A DNA stretch of 64,000 nucleotides from Colwellia demingiae. GTDB taxonomy: Bacteria > Pseudomonadota > Gammaproteobacteria > Enterobacterales > Alteromonadaceae. Where the stretch lies: the NCBI RefSeq assembly GCF_007954275.1, contig NZ_VOLT01000005.1, positions 310,001 through 374,000 on the forward strand. The letters are read 5' to 3'. A program made the position numbers and the translations under genes. Position 1 is the first letter of the stretch; each line of letters begins with the position of its first letter. Below the pieces are notes generated by a model. It searched no databases, was not told the origin of the DNA, and saw only the letters and a list, made by a program, of their open reading frames with translations. Of this stretch, positions 58,941 to 64,000 are shown piece by piece.

Positions 58941-60551
58941 ATGAATGACAGTTCTGTTGCCCAAAAGCAGCTAGTTGCACTAAAAAGAAAACTTGATACT
59001 GCAATCGAGTCTCGTAGTTTACTAGAAGATGATTTTAATCTGCAATCTAATCTGCTTATTCAGTTTATTGGTAAACTAACGCTGGTTTCCAAAGGTATTG
59101 ATCTTGAACTAGATAATCGCCTAGCGCAATTAAGAACCCTATTTACCAAGTCAGCTCCAATCTCTGAAATTGAAGAAAAAATTTCAGTTATTTCAAAATT
59201 GTTGCAACAACACAGCATAGCCAATAGAAAAAATATTGCTCATGTGCATGAGCAGTTTAATCAAGCAGGTGAAAGCTTACAAAAAATAAATGGCTTACCA
59301 GGCGATTTACGTAGAGATCTGCGTACGTTGTTAACAGAAACTAAAGACGGTAAAGATTCTTTAATCCAGTACATTCCTCTATTAAGTCAATTATTGACAT
59401 TTTATGACCATTCTCTAAAAGCCAAGAGTGGTATGGTTAACCAAGGTATTTTGCAGGCTCCTCCAGTTACATTACCCGAGAGTAAAAACGCTATAATAAG
59501 TGGCTCTGTAGTCCTCGATGCTCAATTCCTTGAAAAGATTTCAATTTCACTCAGTGCTTTGTCATTATCTAAAGCACACACTAATGATTTATTAGCCATT
59601 AAGAAAAAGCTTTTGGCTAATAAATCCAGCGATAAAATACTTCAAAATTTCATTGATATTTTTGATGTTATTGTCGCCGACTTTAAAGATGAACAAAGAA
59701 GTGCTAAGAATTTTTTAACCAGCCTAAGTGCAACGTTAACAACGGTGCAAAGCGCAGTCAAAGAGACGATTGTTACGCAGAAAACCTCTCAAAAAACCAA
59801 TGATATGATCAACTTGAAGTTGCAAAGCCAACTACTGGATATGACTGGGGCCGTAGAGAAAGCGTTAACATTGAGTCAAGTAAAAGAAGATATTAATGAA
59901 AAACTACAAATAATTGCTAATACGTTAGAACAAAAATCAAAATTTGAACAACTGAATCATCAACAATTAGCTGATAAGCTTAATGACATGTCGGCAAAAG
60001 TTGAACAACTTGAACAACAGAGCGAGATGTTTGAAGAAAAGCTTGCCGAACAGCAAAGAAAAAGCATGCAAGATGCTCTTACTAAACTCGCTAACAGAGC
60101 TGCTTTTGATGATTTTTTTGCAAAAGCCATGATCCGTTTTCATCGTAAATCGTTTCCACTTGCCTTAGTCGTTATTGATATTGATGACTTTAAAAAGATA
60201 AACGATACTTATGGTCACACGGCCGGTGATAAAACACTGCAAGTCATTGCCAATTCAATTGTAAAAAATGTGAGTAAAGGAGTTTTTGTTGGTCGTTATG
60301 GTGGCGAAGAGTTTGTGCTCATTTATTCTAAAATCCAAGAAGAAGCATTATTCGCAGAACTCAATGCTTTGAATAACTTCGTAGCTCGCCTACCTTTTAA
60401 GTTTAAAGCGAATAAAGTAAGCATTACCCTTTCAATTGGCGCAACGCATATAAAACCTGACGATAATATCCATATTGCTTTTGAACGCGCAGACCAAGCG
60501 ATGTATAAAGCGAAAAAAGAAGGTAAGAACCAAGTTATTTACGTTAAGTAG
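58941..60551 (+). CDS. Diguanylate cyclase (GGDEF protein)
   Basis: This 536-residue soluble protein has a long helical N-terminal part (about 1-365) with coiled-coil stretches (NHQQLADKLNDMSAKVEQLEQQ...), and a C-terminal GGDEF domain opening at DALTKLANRAAFDDFF. The active-site motif is G-G-E-E-F at 454-458. The RxxD inhibitory site expected a few residues earlier reads S-K-G-V, so product inhibition there is unlikely. No membrane helices are seen. It makes cyclic-di-GMP; the input signal is unknown. Confidence 0.92.
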   Translation: MNDSSVAQKQLVALKRKLDTAIESRSLLEDDFNLQSNLLIQFIGKLTLVSKGIDLELDNRLAQLRTLFTKSAPISEIEEKISVISKLLQQHSIANRKNIAHVHEQFNQAGESLQKINGLPGDLRRDLRTLLTETKDGKDSLIQYIPLLSQLLTFYDHSLKAKSGMVNQGILQAPPVTLPESKNAIISGSVVLDAQFLEKISISLSALSLSKAHTNDLLAIKKKLLANKSSDKILQNFIDIFDVIVADFKDEQRSAKNFLTSLSATLTTVQSAVKETIVTQKTSQKTNDMINLKLQSQLLDMTGAVEKALTLSQVKEDINEKLQIIANTLEQKSKFEQLNHQQLADKLNDMSAKVEQLEQQSEMFEEKLAEQQRKSMQDALTKLANRAAFDDFFAKAMIRFHRKSFPLALVVIDIDDFKKINDTYGHTAGDKTLQVIANSIVKNVSKGVFVGRYGGEEFVLIYSKIQEEALFAELNALNNFVARLPFKFKANKVSITLSIGATHIKPDDNIHIAFERADQAMYKAKKEGKNQVIYVK

Positions 60552-60643
60552 CGATATAAAGACACGGCTTAATCGCAGCCTTCAACATCTCACCAAGAAC
60601 AGCTGTATTTTATCATAAGTGATTAGCATAAAAGGAGTGAGCT

Positions 60644-61990
60644 ATGCATACTCAAATTAATCCGGTTGGAAATATGAATTTGCTTTCGCAAGCAGAAGTT
60701 GACCAACTGCAACAATCAGTTAGTAGTACCTTATACACACTTTATCGAAACTGTTACCTTGCTGTACTCAACGCAGGTTCAAATACTGATGATGCCGAAG
60801 AGATTTATCAAAAATACCTTTCATTCGAAATACAGGTATTAAGACGAGAACGTGGCGTCAAAATAGATTTAAAGAACCCACCGACTCACGCTTTTGTTGA
60901 CGACAAAATAATCCGAGGCATTAGAGAACACCTATCGGCAGTATTACGCGATATTCTTTTCCTCCATAGTAGCTACAAAAAAGTGCCCTGCTCGTCGGAA
61001 AGTATTACCGATGCAATTTTTGATATCTTAAGAAATGCCGATGTAATATTGCCAGAAACCGAAGCGAACTTAGTTACTTGCTGGGGTGGTCACTCAATCA
61101 AACATAACGAATATAAATATACTAAAGATGTCGGTTACCAACTTGGTTTACGCGCATTTAATATATGTACCGGTTGTGGTCCTGGCGCTATGAAGGGTCC
61201 TATGAAAGGCGCAACAATTGGCCACGCTAAGCAACGTATCAAAGAAGGACGTTATATAGGTTTAACCGAACCAAGCATTATTGCCGCAGAGCCACCAAAC
61301 GCAATAGTAAATGAATTGGTAATCATGCCCGATATTGAAAAACGCTTAGAAGCGTTTGTTCGCATGTCGCATGGCATTATTATATTTCCTGGAGGAGCTG
61401 GAACTGCCGAAGAGTTGCTCTATATTTTGGGCATTATGCTTAATGAAAATAATTCGCAGCAACAGTTACCTATTATTCTTACGGGCCCTGCAAGTTCTAT
61501 TGAATATTTCAATGAAATAGATCTTTTTATTGGTGCCACTCTCGGTAAAAAAGCACAGTCGTTATACCAAATAATAGTTGATGATGCCGTTAAAGTAGCC
61601 CAAGTAATGAAGCAAGGTTTAGATAAAGTACTTGCACATAGAAAAGCAACAGGTGATGCCTTTCATTTTAATTGGTCACTTACGATTGCCGATGACTTTC
61701 AACACCCTTTTGAGCCTACGCATGAGAATATGGCAAATCTAAACATTAGTAATGAACTCCCTACGGCAGAACTCGCCGCTAATTTACGTCGCGCCTTTTC
61801 AGGGATAGTTGCAGGTAACGTAAAATCAGGAGGCATCAAAGCAATTAGAGAGTTTGGTCCTTTTGAAATATCTGGAGATAAAAAGATCATGGCACTTATG
61901 GATAAATTACTTGCCTCGTTTGTAAAACAACAACGTATGAAGCTACCTGGTAGTGAGTATATTCCCTGTTATAAAGTTATTGAGGGTTAA
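60644..61990 (+). CDS. ppnN: Pyrimidine/purine nucleotide 5'-monophosphate nucleosidase PpnN (YgdH)
   Basis: This 448-residue enzyme of the LOG-like Rossmann family hydrolyses nucleoside monophosphates to base and ribose-5-phosphate, and in E. coli is stimulated by (p)ppGpp. Motifs: [39 protein letters not shown] and [15 protein letters not shown]. Length fits E. coli YgdH (454). A good AAGGAG site precedes the ATG. The short gap to xni (two bases) indicates an operon. Confidence 0.95.
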   Translation: MHTQINPVGNMNLLSQAEVDQLQQSVSSTLYTLYRNCYLAVLNAGSNTDDAEEIYQKYLSFEIQVLRRERGVKIDLKNPPTHAFVDDKIIRGIREHLSAVLRDILFLHSSYKKVPCSSESITDAIFDILRNADVILPETEANLVTCWGGHSIKHNEYKYTKDVGYQLGLRAFNICTGCGPGAMKGPMKGATIGHAKQRIKEGRYIGLTEPSIIAAEPPNAIVNELVIMPDIEKRLEAFVRMSHGIIIFPGGAGTAEELLYILGIMLNENNSQQQLPIILTGPASSIEYFNEIDLFIGATLGKKAQSLYQIIVDDAVKVAQVMKQGLDKVLAHRKATGDAFHFNWSLTIADDFQHPFEPTHENMANLNISNELPTAELAANLRRAFSGIVAGNVKSGGIKAIREFGPFEISGDKKIMALMDKLLASFVKQQRMKLPGSEYIPCYKVIEG

Positions 61991-61992
61991 TA

Positions 61993-62823
61993 TTGTCCGC
62001 TCACTTAATACTTATTGATGCTCTAAATTTAATCCGTCGTGTGTACGCAGTGCAAGAGCGTCCTTTTATCCAAATAAAACAGGATCACGACGATGAGCTA
62101 TCTGCTAGTACCTTAAAACAAGTACTATTTAACACGCAAAATACCTGTGTAAACGCTTTAATAAAAATTATCGACCAACATCAGCCGACGCACGCATTGG
62201 CAGTATTTGATAGTCAAGAGCCCTGCTGGCGGTATCAGTTATTTGAGGGCTATAAAAAAGGCAGAAAAAAAATGCCTGATCATCTTGCAAACAAATTAAT
62301 CGATATTCAAGATGCTTTTATGGAGCAAGGTGTTGATTCATTGACATCCGATGAAGATGAAGCTGATGACCTTATTGCTACTTTAGCGGTAAAGATGGCA
62401 CTTCACGGTCAAAAAGTTACTATTATTTCTACTGATAAAGGTTTCCTACCTTTACTTAGCCCTAACATACATATTTATGACTACTTTAATCGTCGTTATT
62501 TGGATGAAGAACATGTTCAAAGTAAGTTTAGTGTTAAGACTTCTCAATTGATAGATTTTTGGACGCTGACTGGCGACAATACCAATAAAATTGAAGGTGT
62601 TAGTGGCATTGGTCAAGTTAATGCGGCAAAGTTACTCAACCAATATGGTTCATTGAAAGCAATACTTGAAGCCTCTGATTTAAAAGACTCACTTGCAGAG
62701 AAGTTAGCACAAAGCCTCGAACAGATGGATTTGGCAAGAAAGCTACTAACCTTGAAACAAGATATTCCTTTAGGCTTTAATTTAAAAGATATCCGCTTAA
62801 CAACCTCTTCATCTGCCTCCTAA
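61993..62823 (+). CDS. xni: Flap endonuclease Xni (ExoIX)
   Basis: This 276-residue protein of the 5'-3' exonuclease/FEN fold has HLILIDALNLIRRVYAVQ, LAVFDSQ, EDEADDLIATLAVK, ISTDKGFLPLLSP and the helix-hairpin-helix GVSGIGQVNAAKLL. Its start is a TTG codon at 61993, with GAGGG eight bases upstream; the sequence before it is ppnN. The protein start MSAHLILIDALNL agrees with E. coli Xni (MAVHLLIVDALNL), which supports the unusual start. Confidence 0.93.
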   Translation: MSAHLILIDALNLIRRVYAVQERPFIQIKQDHDDELSASTLKQVLFNTQNTCVNALIKIIDQHQPTHALAVFDSQEPCWRYQLFEGYKKGRKKMPDHLANKLIDIQDAFMEQGVDSLTSDEDEADDLIATLAVKMALHGQKVTIISTDKGFLPLLSPNIHIYDYFNRRYLDEEHVQSKFSVKTSQLIDFWTLTGDNTNKIEGVSGIGQVNAAKLLNQYGSLKAILEASDLKDSLAEKLAQSLEQMDLARKLLTLKQDIPLGFNLKDIRLTTSSSAS

Positions 62824-62889
62824 ATTAATGGTAATATAACGCTAACTAATGATGATAAAAGCTAATAATAGAAAGAAAGATAAATAACT

Positions 62890-63321
62890 ATGAATAAAAA
62901 AATAATCGGTCGAATCTTACTTGCCCTGGCGGTTTATGGCATTTTTGTTGCCCTTGTTATGACTTTTTATGATGACAGCCCTGATCAGATGAAATGGAAA
63001 GACAGGGAAGCGTATAATCGTCAATTCATTGCAAAAGTCACGTTAGACAACTTTACTTTTGAGCAAGCATTAACTCAATTAGGAAGCCCTGACATCACTG
63101 AAGCGAGAATGATTGATGAAGTAAACTACCAAGTTATGTTTTATCGTACTCAGCACGTAAAATCAGATGGTATCACTACGCAAGATGAATGCACCTTTCT
63201 ACTATTTGTTAATGGAGCACTTAAAGAAGTTGGCCTAGGGAATAATTACCCTGAGCAATGGGGAATAGTTAAAAACCATGTAAGTGTAAAGGTAAGTAAA
63301 AATCGACCAATTATAGACTAA
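62890..63321 (+). CDS. DUF3192 protein with membrane anchor
   Basis: This 143-residue protein has an N-terminal membrane segment (about 5-27; IIGRILLALAVYGIFVALVMTF) without a lipobox, then a DUF3192 domain (TFEQALTQLGSP, VMFYRTQHVKSDGITTQDECTFLLFVNG). It resembles the lipoprotein at 54277 over the domain and probably faces the periplasm. Function unknown. It stands downstream of xni, 66 bases away, and could be cotranscribed. Confidence 0.85.
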   Translation: MNKKIIGRILLALAVYGIFVALVMTFYDDSPDQMKWKDREAYNRQFIAKVTLDNFTFEQALTQLGSPDITEARMIDEVNYQVMFYRTQHVKSDGITTQDECTFLLFVNGALKEVGLGNNYPEQWGIVKNHVSVKVSKNRPIID

Positions 63322-63589
63322 AGTCAGATTGCCACTAGTTACGTAACCCTCTACTATCATTTGTTAAGTTACTAGGCCGTTAAAACAGCAAGTCTTTGTC
63401 GGTATCAGTAAAAGCTTTCAAGCTCGCTTACATAGCATTTCCATGATATAAAATGCCCTAATAAAAGTACTGAGCTGACCTTTAAATATATCAGCTATGC
63501 ATTACGCAATTAATTAAATGTATGTTGTCGCTTATTACAAATTAAGAGACGACATATAACCCCCGAAGTATTATGACAAGGTGAACTTA

Positions 63590-64000
63590 ATGACTAAACA
63601 AACCATCACGGTAATTCCTGGCGACGGTATCGGTCCAAGCATTATAGATGCTACGATTAAAATATTAGATAAAGCAGGCTGTGGTTTTGATTACGAATTC
63701 GCAGATGCGGGTTTAACCGCCTTAGAAAAGCATGGTGAATTAGTACCAGAAGAAACTATCAACCTTATCGAAAAAAATAAAATAACTTTAAAGGGGCCAT
63801 TAACGACTCCTGTAGGTGAAGGTTTTACTTCAATTAACGTCACCTTACGTAAGCAATTTAAATTATACGCAAACCTTCGTCCTGTATTATCATTTAAGGG
63901 CACAAAGGCACGTTATGAAAATATTGATATTCTAACTGTCCGTGAAAATACTCAAGGCATGTATTCAGGTGCTGGCCAAGTTACTTCTGAAGACGGTACT
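63590..64000 (+). CDS. Isocitrate dehydrogenase, NAD-type, 5' part
   Basis: 137 codons are visible before the window ends. MTKQTITVIPGDGIGPSIIDATIKIL, TLKGPLTTPVGEGFTSINVTLRKQFKLYANLRPV and VRENTQGMYSGAGQ are the beta-decarboxylating dehydrogenase motifs of the group that includes NAD-dependent isocitrate dehydrogenase of the mitochondrial IDH3 kind, rather than E. coli Icd. The serine in FTSINVTLR is the substrate-binding one. AAGGTG precedes the ATG. Distinguishing it from a related isopropylmalate or homoisocitrate dehydrogenase is reasonably but not wholly secure with half the gene. Confidence 0.85.
   Translation, partial: MTKQTITVIPGDGIGPSIIDATIKILDKAGCGFDYEFADAGLTALEKHGELVPEETINLIEKNKITLKGPLTTPVGEGFTSINVTLRKQFKLYANLRPVLSFKGTKARYENIDILTVRENTQGMYSGAGQVTSEDGT

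Overview
The window looks like a chromosomal segment of a cold-adapted marine gammaproteobacterium of the Colwellia type. The evidence is the AT-rich base composition, the gene orders shared with Shewanella, Vibrio and E. coli, a sodium-based economy (PutP, NhaC-type and NhaD-type carriers, MotY), an M1 aminopeptidase that resembles the described cold-active ColAP of Colwellia psychrerythraea, and an NAD-type isocitrate dehydrogenase. The species is inferred from memory of protein families, not from a search.

Layout. 1-9.4 kb: an NTF2-like protein cut by the window edge, fklB, putP, an EAL-HDOD protein, an NhaC-type antiporter, ligA and zipA. 9.4-16.5 kb: a repeat element, cysZ, a small lipoprotein, the M1 peptidase, the conserved motY/rnt divergent pair, a 2-Cys peroxiredoxin and grxD. 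16.8-25.7 kb: sodB, a structured gene-free stretch ending in an orphan terminator, lolC-lolD-lolE, a PilZ-like protein, a 55-residue membrane protein, ppiC, a carbonic anhydrase and hppD, with five copies of palindromic-ended repeats in the gaps. 26.2-31.2 kb: the stress operon prkA(yeaG)-yeaH-spoVR(ycgB). 31.2-36.6 kb: fadR, a 2.6 kb gene-poor island with an orphan PEP-CTERM protein between partial direct repeats, then nhaD and dsbB. 36.8-43.8 kb: a leftward run of housekeeping genes (EamA transporter, ycgN, a lytic transglycosylase with a stop codon in its signal peptide, ycgL, rnd, rluB, yciO, RNase AM). 43.9-51.1 kb: the complete trp operon (leader, trpE, G, D, CF, B, A). 51.2-53.4 kb: a small membrane protein and two tandem CsrB-like regulatory RNAs. 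53.4-64 kb: a GNAT protein, two DUF3192 paralogues, the syd/queF divergent pair, an M61 peptidase, a diguanylate cyclase, ppnN, xni and the start of an isocitrate dehydrogenase gene.

The two most interesting systems are RNA-based. First, the 1.7 kb without genes at 51.68-53.34 kb reads on the minus strand as two tandem paralogous CsrB-type sRNAs. Each has dozens of GGA motifs, a matching intrinsic terminator, a shared core promoter region and a GacA/UvrY-type palindrome about 160 bases upstream. Second, the trp operon is preceded by two successive tryptophan-rich leader peptides: one sits before a classical attenuator, and the other comes after it and just before trpE with no obvious terminator of its own. 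Other points worth a look are the families of mobile-looking repeats, the nonsense codon in the lytic transglycosylase, the replacement of nhaB by nhaD at the fadR-dsbB locus, and two unassigned intrinsic terminators that may end small RNAs.
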